This document shows positions 46,272-55,337 of a stretch of 64,000 bases of DNA, in pieces (position 1 is the first letter of the stretch; every line of letters starts with the position of its first letter). The notes beneath the pieces are model-generated. The model saw only the letters and a list, made by a program, of their open reading frames with translations. It was not told the origin of the DNA and searched no databases. The DNA is from Oceanobacillus sp. J11TS1 (GTDB lineage: Bacteria; Bacillota; Bacilli; Bacillales; Amphibacillaceae): positions 186,001-250,000 of the forward strand of contig NZ_BORO01000002.1 of the NCBI RefSeq assembly GCF_018333215.1, in the 5' to 3' direction. Position numbers and translations under genes: made by a program.

Positions 46272-48251
46272 ATGCGTTTTAAGTATCTCTTTCTTTTTTA
46301 TTTTAATAATATAAGAAGAAATAAACTTTATCTTATAACTAGTATTGGATTTATTCTGGTTCTTTCTATTCGTATTCTTATGCATATGAATACATGGTTT
46401 GATCAAGAAAATTATAGCGATCTTCTAGCCGAAATTGTTTTAGTTGTACAAATGGTCTCTATCTTATATATGATTTATTTTTATAATAGTTTCTCAAATG
46501 AGCTAAAGTTTGGAGTTCATAATTTTTTTGTAGATGGTTATAAAATTCTATTAGAGAAGATAACTGCATTATTATTTGTACATTTCCTTTTTCAAGCTTT
46601 TTTGCTGTCAATTGTATATATTATTTTTTTTATTTTATACTTATTTGTTGGCGTTGAATGGTCTTCTATTTATCTATCTGTATTCCGTTATTTAACTGAC
46701 TATATGTTTTTTCCACTTTTACTTACTGCATTAATAGGAATAATTTTTGCATTGATCTTTGGGAGACATAAAATTAGTATTATTTTCATTCTTCTTACAT
46801 GGTTTTTTACAGGTGGAATTAATCAAGAAGTATTTGCTTCTTTTTTTAAAGGTGTAGGGTCAACAGATTGGGAAACTTTACTTAGCATCGGACCAAACAG
46901 TATTTATACTGTTTATAAATCTTATATGGGATTTAACACTAATATCGGATTGGAGTTAAGAATACTTTCGTGGCTGTTACTTTTACTCTTATTATTGTTA
47001 GTTGTATCTACAAAATGGGCTATTATAAAGAGAGAGAGACATAAAGCATGGGTAATAGTTCTTGCTTTGCTTTTATTTAGTTTTGGGACAGGTTATCTAT
47101 CTATTCAATATAATACGAGCACATTTAATCTTTCTGACCATTCCTATGAAATAGAGAAATATAGACATATGAAGGAAACTGAGGTGGACTTGAATTATAA
47201 TATTGAATCATACCGAATTATATTGGAAGGGAATCAAATTGACGCTGAAATCGAATTGAAGGATATGAATACAAAGAATCCTTCATTTCAGCTTTATCAT
47301 GGCTTTCCGATAGAGAAAATAATAATTGATGGGGAAGATGTTTCTTATTATCGGGAAGGAGATATTGTTCATATTGAAAGTCCAACAGAACATTTCACGA
47401 AAATCAATTTTAACTATGAGTTAAAGGATACAGGATTAATTTATTCTGAAAAAGGTGGGACTATCTTATTGGCTGACCAAGCCTGGTATCCTAAAAAAAG
47501 GGAGGAACACATATATACGGCAAATGAAGATGGGGATATCGACGTCACAGATGATTTTTTAAAAGTAAATGAACGTTATCATTTTAAACTTTTTGCAGAA
47601 GGAATTTTATTTACGAATTTGCAAAGTGTAGATAATCATTTCGAAGGAGAGGTAAGTGGGGTATCTATTGTAAAAGGTCAAGGAAATCAGTTAGATTATA
47701 AAGGTTATGAAGTTACTTATCCAGCGGATTGGCCAGATATGTCCAGCCGAACAGAAGAAGTTATATCTCGATTAGAAATTATTTTTGAGGAGGTAAACCA
47801 AATTGTCCATACGGATTTTAATGAACTTCCATCTAAAATATTATATCTAACAGATGGCCGATCTGCTTTTCTTCATAAAGATCATCTTGTATATAATACA
47901 TCCGGAATTACTACAGCAATTACTGATCCTGAAACACTTAGCGCTTTTGATGAAAATCTGATCAAAATTATGGTAGAACCAAAAGGTCCGACACTTATGT
48001 TTGATGAGTGGGTAAATATCACTTCACTTATGATTAAAGGAGAATATGATTTTCCAGTCTTTTTTCAGAGTCCTGTCATAGATATACTAGGTACTTCTTC
48101 GGAGGAGAGAGTGAATGCAATTCATGCAGAATTTGGTTTGTGGGATATTGACAAGAAAAGGAGCTTCTTAAAGGAATGGTATCAGGAAATGGATGAGACA
48201 TGGACATGGGACGATGTGGAAGCACTTATGGAAGCGAGGAAAACCCAGTGA
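46272..48251 (+). CDS. ABC-2 permease fused to an M1-peptidase-like extracellular domain
   Basis: A 659-residue protein. Residues about 1-275 form some six or seven membrane helices with an ABC-2 layout. The rest is a large soluble domain, probably extracellular, that starts with a beta-rich part (EVDLNYNIESYRIILEGNQ, HFTKINFNYELKDTGLIYSE) like the N-terminal saddle of M1 aminopeptidases, then a helical part. I see no HExxH zinc motif, so enzymatic activity is unlikely. ATG 46272 follows AAGGTG. The stop overlaps the GTG of the ATPase gene. The M1 resemblance is inferred from layout only. Confidence 0.6.
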   Translation: MRFKYLFLFYFNNIRRNKLYLITSIGFILVLSIRILMHMNTWFDQENYSDLLAEIVLVVQMVSILYMIYFYNSFSNELKFGVHNFFVDGYKILLEKITALLFVHFLFQAFLLSIVYIIFFILYLFVGVEWSSIYLSVFRYLTDYMFFPLLLTALIGIIFALIFGRHKISIIFILLTWFFTGGINQEVFASFFKGVGSTDWETLLSIGPNSIYTVYKSYMGFNTNIGLELRILSWLLLLLLLLLVVSTKWAIIKRERHKAWVIVLALLLFSFGTGYLSIQYNTSTFNLSDHSYEIEKYRHMKETEVDLNYNIESYRIILEGNQIDAEIELKDMNTKNPSFQLYHGFPIEKIIIDGEDVSYYREGDIVHIESPTEHFTKINFNYELKDTGLIYSEKGGTILLADQAWYPKKREEHIYTANEDGDIDVTDDFLKVNERYHFKLFAEGILFTNLQSVDNHFEGEVSGVSIVKGQGNQLDYKGYEVTYPADWPDMSSRTEEVISRLEIIFEEVNQIVHTDFNELPSKILYLTDGRSAFLHKDHLVYNTSGITTAITDPETLSAFDENLIKIMVEPKGPTLMFDEWVNITSLMIKGEYDFPVFFQSPVIDILGTSSEERVNAIHAEFGLWDIDKKRSFLKEWYQEMDETWTWDDVEALMEARKTQ

Positions 48252-49114
48252 ATATATATGTAGAAGGTTTATGTAAAGCATTTAAAAAGAAATCTGTTTT
48301 ATCAGATGTTCACTTATCTTTTTCCGGCGTATACGGTCTATTAGGTCCGAATGGGGCCGGGAAAACGACCTTGATGAAAATATTAGCAGGATTGGAGTCC
48401 TTTCAGTCAGGAATTGTTTATATGGATGAGCAAGTAATCAGTACAAAATCCTATGTGAAAAAGATTGATGCTATTGGCTATTTATCTCAAGATTTTATGG
48501 TATATCCTGAGTTAACAGTTTATCAAGTGTTGGAGCATATTGCTGTTCTGCAGGGAAAAAAGGTAACAGAAACAGCTGAAAAGATTCATGATGTATTAAA
48601 AAAAGTGAATTTACAGCACCAAGAAAAAAAGAAAATGAAAGAGTTATCTGGAGGTATGCGCAGACGGGTTGGTATTGCTCAATTATTGCTGCGGGAGCCA
48701 TCAGTACTATTATTTGATGAACCGACAGCAGGGCTGGATATTGAAGAAAGAGTGCGTTTTCGAAATTTATTAAAAAAACTGGGAAAGCATCATTTGGTTA
48801 TTATATCTTCCCATTTAGTAGAAGATATTGAATTTTTATGTAATCGTATCGGCATTATTAAGGATGGAAATGTTCTATTTGAGGGGAAACCACAAGAACT
48901 GAAAGAGAAAGCAAATGAACAAGTATATCAATTGGAAATTAGGCCGGAAGAATTGGATGATGTGATTGGCAAACAGGAAGTTATTCAGATGGAAGATAAT
49001 GGATCGCGTATTTTAGTTAGATTCTTGTCAGATGAACCAATTGGAGAGGTAGTTTCGCCAAGGTTGATTGATGGTTATTTAACCATATTGAAAGCGAGTT
49101 ATATCCATGAATAA
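48248..49114 (+). CDS. ABC transporter ATP-binding protein partnering the M1-like permease
   Basis: A 288-residue ATPase. Walker A GPNGAGKTT (about 31-39), Q-loop YLSQDFMVYPEL (about 78-89), signature LSGGMRRRVG (about 135-144), Walker B VLLFDEPTAGLD (about 156-167), H-loop SSHLVED. GTG start with GCGAGGA upstream; the GTGA overlap with the previous stop indicates coupling. It also overlaps the next membrane gene by 8 bases, so three proteins make one transporter. Confidence 0.9.
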   Translation: MNIYVEGLCKAFKKKSVLSDVHLSFSGVYGLLGPNGAGKTTLMKILAGLESFQSGIVYMDEQVISTKSYVKKIDAIGYLSQDFMVYPELTVYQVLEHIAVLQGKKVTETAEKIHDVLKKVNLQHQEKKKMKELSGGMRRRVGIAQLLLREPSVLLFDEPTAGLDIEERVRFRNLLKKLGKHHLVIISSHLVEDIEFLCNRIGIIKDGNVLFEGKPQELKEKANEQVYQLEIRPEELDDVIGKQEVIQMEDNGSRILVRFLSDEPIGEVVSPRLIDGYLTILKASYIHE

Positions 49115-49727
49115 AATAAAACATCATTTTCAGTTTGACATCCGTTTGTTAAAAGGGATCTATATGCTTCCGTTTATAGGATATTTGATAGCATTGTTAC
49201 TTATGGTACTGAGTTATCCAGAAGGTTCTTATTTACCATACATCTTTTTACAAGGGATAGCTATACCGGCAGCGGGGCTGCATTTAGTTTTTTTATATAC
49301 CCCAATTTATGAGGAAGGAGCGACGGATACTTTATTACATTATTACAGGAGAAATCTCGTCAATGACTTACTGCGGTATAGCTTATTACACGGGGTTTTT
49401 ATTTTATTCTTAACTGGTTTGCTTGTCTTAGTAAAAGGGGTGGAATTTTTAGATTTAATCAAGGTTATGCATCTATTTTTATTGTTCCTTTTTTATCAAG
49501 TTATTGGTATTTCTATATTAACTATTGTGAAATCATTGGAAATTACAATAGCTATCTATGCTATCTACACAGTAACAGAAGTTGTAACACTTGGGAATTT
49601 CCTGCCTTGGCCGCATTTGTTTCTATTTGAGGAGCCTTTTTATGATATTTGGCTTTTTCTTACATTTTTCTTTTTGGTTGTAGGTATCATTTTATCCATT
49701 GTGCAATTAATTCGTGCTTTAAAATAA
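49107..49727 (+). CDS. Membrane subunit of the M1-like ABC system
   Basis: A 206-residue protein with six predicted helices (for example FIGYLIALLLMVLSYPEG, GVFILFLTGLLVLVKG, FLTFFFLVVGIILSIVQL) and a short loop YTPIYEEGATDTLLHYYRRN like the coupling segment of ABC-2 permeases. No family recognised beyond this. The 8-base overlap with the ATPase gene makes it the probable third component, a small second permease. Confidence 0.7.
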   Translation: MNKIKHHFQFDIRLLKGIYMLPFIGYLIALLLMVLSYPEGSYLPYIFLQGIAIPAAGLHLVFLYTPIYEEGATDTLLHYYRRNLVNDLLRYSLLHGVFILFLTGLLVLVKGVEFLDLIKVMHLFLLFLFYQVIGISILTIVKSLEITIAIYAIYTVTEVVTLGNFLPWPHLFLFEEPFYDIWLFLTFFFLVVGIILSIVQLIRALK

Positions 49728-50112
49728 GCGAAAGTATTACGATGAAGGAGCCCTAACTTTGCATTGATCCACTGAGGCAAAGGACGGCCATTAGTGTTTG
49801 GCAAGCTCCTAGAAATTAAATTAAGAGGACTTATACCTAATACAAACTCACATAAGAACTCATTTATATCAGTTTATAATTTTTGAATGTGTTCTAGTAA
49901 TCTTTCTCATCTGGTAAGGTAATAGTAACATAAGAAAACTAAAGGTGGTGAGCGAGGATTGCTAAGTTAGGAATCGAGCATTTGATGAATTAAACAGAAT
50001 GATAATACAAAAATACGATTAAACTAAAATACAATGGTAACGAAAAGATGATTGTAACCTACAGATAACAAGTATTAATAAGAAACGAAAAGGATTTGCT
50101 CTTTTTTTTCTA
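49728..50112. other. Intergenic stretch after the ABC operon
   Basis: About 385 bases with no supported gene. AGGAGC at 49746 and GCTCCT at 49805 could make a long weak stem. A short GTG/TTG frame near 49950 behind GGTGGTGAGC stops after a few codons. Nothing else was recognised. Confidence 0.4.
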
Positions 50113-50151
50113 AATAAATAAATCGGGTGCGTTTCACCCGATTTATTTATT
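50113..50151 (-). terminator. Strong hairpin terminator
   Basis: AATAAATAAATCGGGTG (50113-50129) pairs perfectly over 17 bases with CACCCGATTTATTTATT (50135-50151) around a 5-base loop. It overlaps the stop codon of the minus-strand 70-residue gene and should end its transcript; it would also work from the other side. Confidence 0.85.
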
Positions 50152-50362
50152 AATCAACTATCATTGAAGGATTGTCACTTGAAGAGGAATCATCGTCTAT
50201 TTCGTTATCTGTTTTAACGCCAATACTAGATAGGATTACAACTGCACAAACTATAACGCATACTACTAAAACATATCCAAGTATCTTATATCCTCTAGTT
50301 TGACTTTTTATTATGAGATAACAACCTACAATTAGCATAGCTAATAAAATCAGCCACAACAT
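50150..50362 (-). CDS. Small two-helix membrane protein, unknown
   Basis: A 70-residue protein with two hydrophobic segments (WLILLAMLIVGCYLII, about 3-18, and ILGYVLVVCVIVCAVVILSS, about 27-46) and an acidic, serine-rich tail (DNEIDDDSSSSDNPSMIVD). AAGGAG lies 10 bases before the ATG and a strong terminator covers the stop, so it is probably a real gene. I recognise no family. A second small frame lies directly upstream on the same strand. Confidence 0.55.
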   Translation of the reverse strand: MLWLILLAMLIVGCYLIIKSQTRGYKILGYVLVVCVIVCAVVILSSIGVKTDNEIDDDSSSSDNPSMIVD

Positions 50363-50455
50363 CTTTTATCAGCTCCTTGGTTGTTCTTATAAATCTTAGT
50401 TATAATCATATGACCCATCTGAATAGCTTACAATTTGAAATCGAGGATACCAGTT

Positions 50456-50611
50456 TTAGATATTAAAAATACCTACATCAAGGGAAGGATGGGCTTGAAT
50501 ATCTGAACTGTATCTGCTGGAAGTTAAATCAGTATCATCTCTCGTGAGTTCCTCATAAGACCATCCTAAAGATGGATTTCCAGGAACCACCGATCTAGAT
50601 CCGTCTGTCAC
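50456..50611 (-). CDS. Possible small protein or gene remnant
   Basis: A 51-codon frame from GTG 50611 with GGAGG only 4 bases upstream. The product is hydrophilic (GNPSLGWSYEELTRDDTDLT...AHPSLDVGIFNI) and shows no motif I know. The frame stays open upstream of the GTG for about 9 codons, so it may be the end of a lost larger gene. It precedes the two-helix gene by about 90 bases. Low certainty. Confidence 0.3.
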   Translation of the reverse strand: MTDGSRSVVPGNPSLGWSYEELTRDDTDLTSSRYSSDIQAHPSLDVGIFNI

Positions 50612-50944
50612 ATTTCCTCCTGAATACTCCCGAGTTATTATTGACTATTAATCTTTCTATAGTGATATATACCCGCACACACCTTTTCCTAAACATGGTT
50701 TATTTGGTGTTTTACTATTATTATATAAAAGTAAAATACCTCTCGTGACTTCGTATAGACCTGATCTTCAACATCCAATTAGCAATTCTGCATAGGTATT
50801 TTTTTATTTAGTAAAAGGAGTGAATTTCATAATCCAAAGCTCTTGTGCCCCAAGCGTTTTGAAGCAAAATAAGAAGTATCTCCCCAAATCTTGTATAATG
50901 GTAGTTGACTACACAACCATAAAAAGACTGGAGGAGTACTTCTT
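50612..50944. other. Intergenic stretch before the transposase relic
   Basis: AT-rich sequence without a supported gene. The right part (50871-50944) belongs to the insertion-sequence relic: AAGAAGTA (50871-50878), a -10-like TATAAT and TTGTATAATGGT (50891-50902) form inverted repeats with the following sequence. Confidence 0.4.
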
Positions 50945-51130
50945 ATGACCATTATACAACAACCAAGTTTATTTGGCATCCAAGAACTTTACGATATGGA
51001 GCCTACCCAACAATATGAAGCCATTATTTCAGCAATAGATAAAGATAAGATTTAGCTACAATCAATAAGAAATCCCGGCTTGAAGCGCCTGTGCGGAGCT
51101 TATCCAAGTTACATATTTTTTGTTTTTTTA
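50945..51130 (+). pseudogene. Transposase N-terminal relic
   Basis: ATG 50945 behind GGAGGAGT opens 36 codons (MTIIQQPSLFGIQELYDMEP...) that look like the N-terminus of DDE transposases common in Bacillaceae (IS1182/IS4-type; family not certain). A stop at 51053 is followed in another frame by LATINKKSRLEAPVR, a plausible continuation, so there is a frameshift and then a deletion of nearly the whole transposase. No complete insertion sequence remains. Confidence 0.65.
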
Positions 51131-51310
51131 AATACACTTTCGAAAATTCGGTTCGTCTTTGTATTTTTAAAAAGAGCAATTATGAAATTCAGTCATCTAT
51201 ATAAAATTATTTATTTTACGTGTAATATGAATTAGAGCTTAGTAGACCAAATTATCAAATAGAGATAAAAAACCTCGTGTTTATTTTGAATATATTGAAA
51301 GGGGACTAAG
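51131..51310. other. Gap between transposase relic and CPBP gene
   Basis: AT-rich, no gene. Presumably contains the promoter for the CPBP protease gene; no boxes assigned. Confidence 0.3.
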
Positions 51311-51943
51311 TTGCCTATGGAGAAAAAACAACAGAGGAGTATTATTTTTTGTACTTTGCAATTAACTATCATTATTTTTCTGTTTATTATATTTAGAACG
51401 TTATTTGATTCTATGATCCTCGATTATATTGGTGATTCAGCCGTCCTCGGTTTTTTCTTTGTAATTATATTCTTATCATTAAAAAATAATCGTGCTTTCT
51501 TTTCTGAAAAACTGACATTTGATTTTTTTCGAAGCCTGAAGAATTATATTTATGTCTTTGTGGGTTATCTACTCGTAATTGTTTCATCAGGGTTAGTTTC
51601 ATATCTTTCTGTCAACAGCCAAGATTATGAAGTAGAAATCATACAGATAACTTCTATACCAATTATCATCTTGTTTATAGTAGCAACGTGTATATTTGGT
51701 CCAGTTTGGGAAGAGTTATTCATGAAAAGAGTCATTTTGGATTTTTCACGAATTTATCTTCCGTTTTGGCTGGGAATGATAATTACTTCATTGATTTTCG
51801 CTTTGTTGCATAATGTTCCTCTACCGCAGAGACTTTTTATATTTATGCTAAGCGTTATCACGTGCTTCGTTTATAAAAAAACAGACTCGTTATATGGTCC
51901 AATTTTAATTCATAGTTTATGGAATTTCACAAGTTTGGTATAA
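51311..51943 (+). CDS. CPBP family intramembrane metalloprotease
   Basis: A 210-residue membrane protein of the CPBP (Abi/CAAX protease) family. Motif 1 is WEELFMKRVI (about 136-145), with the paired glutamates; motif 2 ALLHNVPLP (about 167) carries the His; motif 3 PILIHSLWNF (about 197-206) the last His. All catalytic positions are present. Relatives cut prenylated proteins or small peptides, and some protect against bacteriocins. TTG 51311 follows AAAGGGG by 7 bases; ATG 51317 is also possible. It stands alone at the right edge of the first accessory block. Confidence 0.88.
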   Translation: MPMEKKQQRSIIFCTLQLTIIIFLFIIFRTLFDSMILDYIGDSAVLGFFFVIIFLSLKNNRAFFSEKLTFDFFRSLKNYIYVFVGYLLVIVSSGLVSYLSVNSQDYEVEIIQITSIPIIILFIVATCIFGPVWEELFMKRVILDFSRIYLPFWLGMIITSLIFALLHNVPLPQRLFIFMLSVITCFVYKKTDSLYGPILIHSLWNFTSLV

Positions 51944-52242
51944 AGGATAGTATGGAAATTATATTGATGTAGAAAATTAAAAAGGTTTAAGATTAATCTC
52001 ATTGCTATAAATGGATGAAGTAACTGACGGATTAGCAGTTGTTTTGTCATATGATTGGGAAAGAAAAGTTGAAAAAGTTTAAATTCGTTAAAGGATGGAT
52101 GATGATCAAGGTAGAAAAATGAATCTTTCACCTTAATTTATGGACATAGAAAGGTTCTTTTGTATTCTATTTCTAGTTTTTTGTGATAATATAAGATACG
52201 ATGTAAACTAAATAACAATGTTAATGAAAGGATGATATATAA

Positions 52243-53604
52243 ATGGCTGAAAAGCTGCCCAAAACCGTCAGTTTCCACACTCTCGGTTGCAAGGTGAACC
52301 ATTACGAGACTGAGGGCATTTGGAGAATGTTTAAGGAACAGGGCTATGAACGTGTAGACTTTGACCATGATGCGGACGTTTATGTTATCAATACATGTAC
52401 TGTTACCAATACAGGTGATAAAAAAAGCAGACAAACGATTCGCCGTGCCATTAGAAAGAACCCGGACGCTGTAGTCTGTGTAACGGGCTGTTATGCACAA
52501 ACATCTCCTGGTGAAATCATGGAGATACCGGGTGTAGATGTTGTAGTAGGTACACAGGACCGTAAAAACATCTTCACGTATATTGAAGAGCATGAGAAAA
52601 CAAAAGCCCCTGTAAATGGCGTATCAAACATTATGAAAAATCGTGTGTTTGAGGAAATGGACGTGCCTGTATTCACAGACCGTACACGAGCATCGCTCAA
52701 AATCCAAGAAGGATGTAATAACTTTTGTACATTTTGTATCATCCCTTGGTCAAGAGGTTTGTTGCGCTCACGAGACCCTGAAAATGTCATTGAGCAAGCA
52801 AATAAATTAGTCGAAGCAGGGTATAAGGAGCTTGTACTGACAGGAATACATACAGCAGGGTACGGGGAAGACTTAAAAGACTATAATTTTGCAATGCTTC
52901 TTGAAGAGCTGGAGCAGGTGGAAGGATTGGAACGTATCCGCATTAGCTCTATTGAAGCGAGCCAAATAACAGATGAAGTAATTCGCGTACTAGACAGAAG
53001 TAAAAAGATCGTGCGTCACTTACACATTCCATTACAATCTGGTTCAGACAGCGTGTTGGCGAGAATGCGCCGTAAGTATTCAACCGATTTTTACCGTCAA
53101 AAAGTGAAAAAGATACAAAAGGCACTTCCGGGATTAGCTATTACATCCGATGTTATCGTTGGCTTCCCTGGAGAAACAGAGGAAGAATTCCAGGAAACGT
53201 ATGATTTCATTAAAGAAATTGGTTACTCTGAACTTCATGTATTCCCATTTTCGAGAAGAACTGGTACGCCAGCAGCAAGAATGGACAACCAGATCGAAGA
53301 CGAAGTAAAAGAAAGACGTGTACATGAGTTAATTACATTATCTGATCAGCTTGCAAAAGAATATGCTTCCAAATACGAAAACGAAGTATTGGAAGTAATT
53401 CCAGAGGAGCATGCAAGTGAACAGGAAGATAACCTGCTTATTGGCTATACAGATAACTATATGAAAGTTCAGTTTGAAGGGACACAGGATTTAATTGGGA
53501 AAATTGTAAAAGTGAAAATAACAGAATCTGGATACCCTATTAATAAAGGGGTATTTGTACGTGTGATGGATCATGCGACACATGTTGCAGAAAAAAACGC
53601 ATAA
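52243..53604 (+). CDS. mtaB: tRNA t6A37 methylthiotransferase MtaB
   Basis: A 453-residue radical SAM enzyme (B. subtilis YqeV) that converts t6A37 to ms2t6A37. An N-terminal UPF0004 domain with cysteines ([27 protein letters not shown]) is followed by the radical SAM core with CNNFCTFC (about 157-164) and a C-terminal TRAM domain. The ATG follows AAAGGATGATATA. Expected next to rsmE but found 17 kb away; deoC follows. Confidence 0.95.
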   Translation: MAEKLPKTVSFHTLGCKVNHYETEGIWRMFKEQGYERVDFDHDADVYVINTCTVTNTGDKKSRQTIRRAIRKNPDAVVCVTGCYAQTSPGEIMEIPGVDVVVGTQDRKNIFTYIEEHEKTKAPVNGVSNIMKNRVFEEMDVPVFTDRTRASLKIQEGCNNFCTFCIIPWSRGLLRSRDPENVIEQANKLVEAGYKELVLTGIHTAGYGEDLKDYNFAMLLEELEQVEGLERIRISSIEASQITDEVIRVLDRSKKIVRHLHIPLQSGSDSVLARMRRKYSTDFYRQKVKKIQKALPGLAITSDVIVGFPGETEEEFQETYDFIKEIGYSELHVFPFSRRTGTPAARMDNQIEDEVKERRVHELITLSDQLAKEYASKYENEVLEVIPEEHASEQEDNLLIGYTDNYMKVQFEGTQDLIGKIVKVKITESGYPINKGVFVRVMDHATHVAEKNA

Positions 53605-53624
53605 AAAAAGGAGATAGCAAAATT

Positions 53625-54290
53625 ATGAACTTAGCATCTTATATTGACCATACATTATTAAAGCCTGAGTCTACCAAAAGCCAAATTGCGAAGATTGTCG
53701 AGGAGGCAAAAGAACACAAATTTGCTTCAGTTTGTGTGAATCCGCATTGGGTTGTTTATTGTGCAAGTGAACTAAAAGATTCTCCAGTAAAAGTATGTAC
53801 CGTGATTGGTTTTCCTTTAGGAGCTACAACGACAAATACAAAGGTTTTTGAAGCGAAAGAAGCAATGGAAAATGGTGCGACCGAAGTAGATATGGTTATA
53901 AATGTTGGAGAATTGAAAGCTGGAAATGTAGCATTCGTTAAAGCGGATATGAAAGCTGTTGTAGATGCAGCGAAGGGTAAAGCTTTAACAAAGGTAATTA
54001 TTGAGACGGCTCTCTTAACAGATGAGGAAAAAGTGCTCGCTTGCAAGTTAGCTAAAGAAGCTGGAGCAGACTTTGTTAAAACATCAACTGGGTTTTCTGG
54101 CGGTGGTGCAACCGTTGAAGATATCAAATTGATGCGCGAAACAGTTGGACCTGAAATGGGAGTCAAAGCATCTGGAGGAATTCGTGATTTAGAAACGACA
54201 GAAGCTATGATCCAAGCTGGAGCAACTCGTATTGGAGCAAGTGCAGGGGTAGAAATTATCGCTGGTAAAGAGGGAACTTCAGATTATTAA
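53625..54290 (+). CDS. deoC: Deoxyribose-phosphate aldolase
   Basis: A 221-residue class I aldolase splitting 2-deoxyribose 5-phosphate into glyceraldehyde 3-phosphate and acetaldehyde. The Schiff-base lysine lies in [10 protein letters not shown] (about residue 151), and [11 protein letters not shown] and [13 protein letters not shown] are the other signatures. AAAGGAG precedes the ATG, 20 bases after mtaB, so it is probably co-transcribed. In B. subtilis this position between mtaB and rpsU is held by yqeW, and deoC belongs to the dra-nupC-pdp operon. Confidence 0.96.
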   Translation: MNLASYIDHTLLKPESTKSQIAKIVEEAKEHKFASVCVNPHWVVYCASELKDSPVKVCTVIGFPLGATTTNTKVFEAKEAMENGATEVDMVINVGELKAGNVAFVKADMKAVVDAAKGKALTKVIIETALLTDEEKVLACKLAKEAGADFVKTSTGFSGGGATVEDIKLMRETVGPEMGVKASGGIRDLETTEAMIQAGATRIGASAGVEIIAGKEGTSDY

Positions 54291-54300
54291 TAAATAACCA

Positions 54301-54329
54301 TTGACCGGTTAACAAGTTTATATTATACT
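54301..54329 (+). promoter_or_regulatory. Sigma-A promoter of rpsU-yqeY
   Basis: TTGACC (54301-54306) and TATACT (54324-54329) with a 17-base spacer, about 70 bases before the rpsU start. Confidence 0.65.
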
Positions 54330-54401
54330 TTAAAAAGGCATGAGAGTATATTCATGTCAGCATTAAATATGGTTTTGTGCTTCGGAGGGAGGGAAATTAG
54401 C

Positions 54402-54578
54402 ATGTCAAATACAACTCGCGTTCGTAAAAACGAGTCTCTTGAGGATGCTCTTCGTCGCTTTAAGCGTAGTGTATCAAAAAGCGGTACATTACAGGAATAT
54501 CGTAAACGTGAACACTATGAAAAACCTAGTGTACGCCGTAAGAAGAAATCTGAGGCTGCTAGAAAACGTAAATTCTAA
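54402..54578 (+). CDS. rpsU: Small ribosomal subunit protein bS21
   Basis: A 58-residue, very basic protein ([20 protein letters not shown] to the [11 protein letters not shown] end) that joins the 30S subunit late in assembly. ATG 54402 has GGAGGGAGGG upstream; an in-frame ATG at 54354 would add 16 non-conserved residues. It is followed by yqeY at 15 bases, the usual pair. Confidence 0.97.
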   Translation: MSNTTRVRKNESLEDALRRFKRSVSKSGTLQEYRKREHYEKPSVRRKKKSEAARKRKF

Positions 54579-54592
54579 AGAAGGTGTGACGT

Positions 54593-55039
54593 ATGACGCT
54601 ACTTGATCGATTAAATCAAGATATGAAGCAAGCGATGAAGAACAAAGACAAAGAAACACTTAGCGTTATTCGCATGGTAAAAGCTTCTATACAGAATGAA
54701 TCGATTAAGCTTGGAAAAGATACTCTATCTGAGGACGAAGAATTAACTATTCTTTCTAGAGAAGTTAAGCAGAGAAAAGATTCCCTCCAAGAATTTAAAA
54801 ATGCTGGAAGAGAAGATTTGGTTGAAAAGACCGAAAATGAATTGGAAATACTTGAACAGTATTTACCGAAACAACTTTCAGATGAAGAATTAACATCGAT
54901 CATTCAAGAAACAATGGTAGAAGTAAATGCTACCTCGATGAAAGATATGGGGAAAGTAATGGGTTCTGTGATGCCAAAGGTTAAAGGACAGGCTGACGGA
55001 GCTAAAATTAAACAAATAGTAGAGCAGAAATTGCGATAA
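54593..55039 (+). CDS. yqeY: GatB/YqeY domain-containing protein
   Basis: A 148-residue protein made of the helical YqeY domain that also ends GatB of the amidotransferase; a tRNA-binding role is suspected. Conserved parts are [19 protein letters not shown] and [19 protein letters not shown]. It pairs with rpsU and is closed by a terminator. Confidence 0.94.
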   Translation: MTLLDRLNQDMKQAMKNKDKETLSVIRMVKASIQNESIKLGKDTLSEDEELTILSREVKQRKDSLQEFKNAGREDLVEKTENELEILEQYLPKQLSDEELTSIIQETMVEVNATSMKDMGKVMGSVMPKVKGQADGAKIKQIVEQKLR

Positions 55040-55070
55040 AAAAACCAGCCCTTTTTGGGGCTGGTTTTTT
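55039..55070 (+). terminator. Terminator after rpsU-yqeY
   Basis: AAAACCAGCCC and GGGCTGGTTTT form a compact stem followed by T; the A-run before it makes it bidirectional. Confidence 0.92.
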
Positions 55071-55133
55071 GGTTGGTTAGGAAATTATAAAATTGTTTAC
55101 GTGTGGATAACTCTTTATAGAAAAATAGCCACG

Positions 55134-55330
55134 TCCAGCTCCAAGCGCCAAAAACTAGGAGACTTCGCGTCGTGCCCTACGATAAGTCATCATCGGTTCG
55201 TCACCTCACCGTGATTCCTTTATCTCAGTTACGCCGCTCCACCCTCTACGTTTTTAAACGGGCGCTCTGCGCTTTTGTTCTGTGCCATACTACTTAGCTT
55301 AATCAAGGGATGCTTGTCACTATTCGTCAA
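55134..55330. repeat. Interspersed GC-rich intergenic repeat
   Basis: Begins with TCCAGCTCCAAGCGCCAAA (55134-55152), the exact reverse complement of 19389-19407. It continues with GC-rich sequence (CGTCGTGCCCTACGATAAGT, GTTTTTAAACGGGCGCTCTG) unlike its surroundings. It resembles an intergenic repeat family found in many Bacillaceae. No gene lies in 55071-55337. Confidence 0.6.
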
Positions 55331-55337
55331 TGACTAT

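Noticed and set aside
53756-54166. 136-codon minus-strand open frame in deoC
   Set aside because: Antisense to a complete, conserved aldolase gene.
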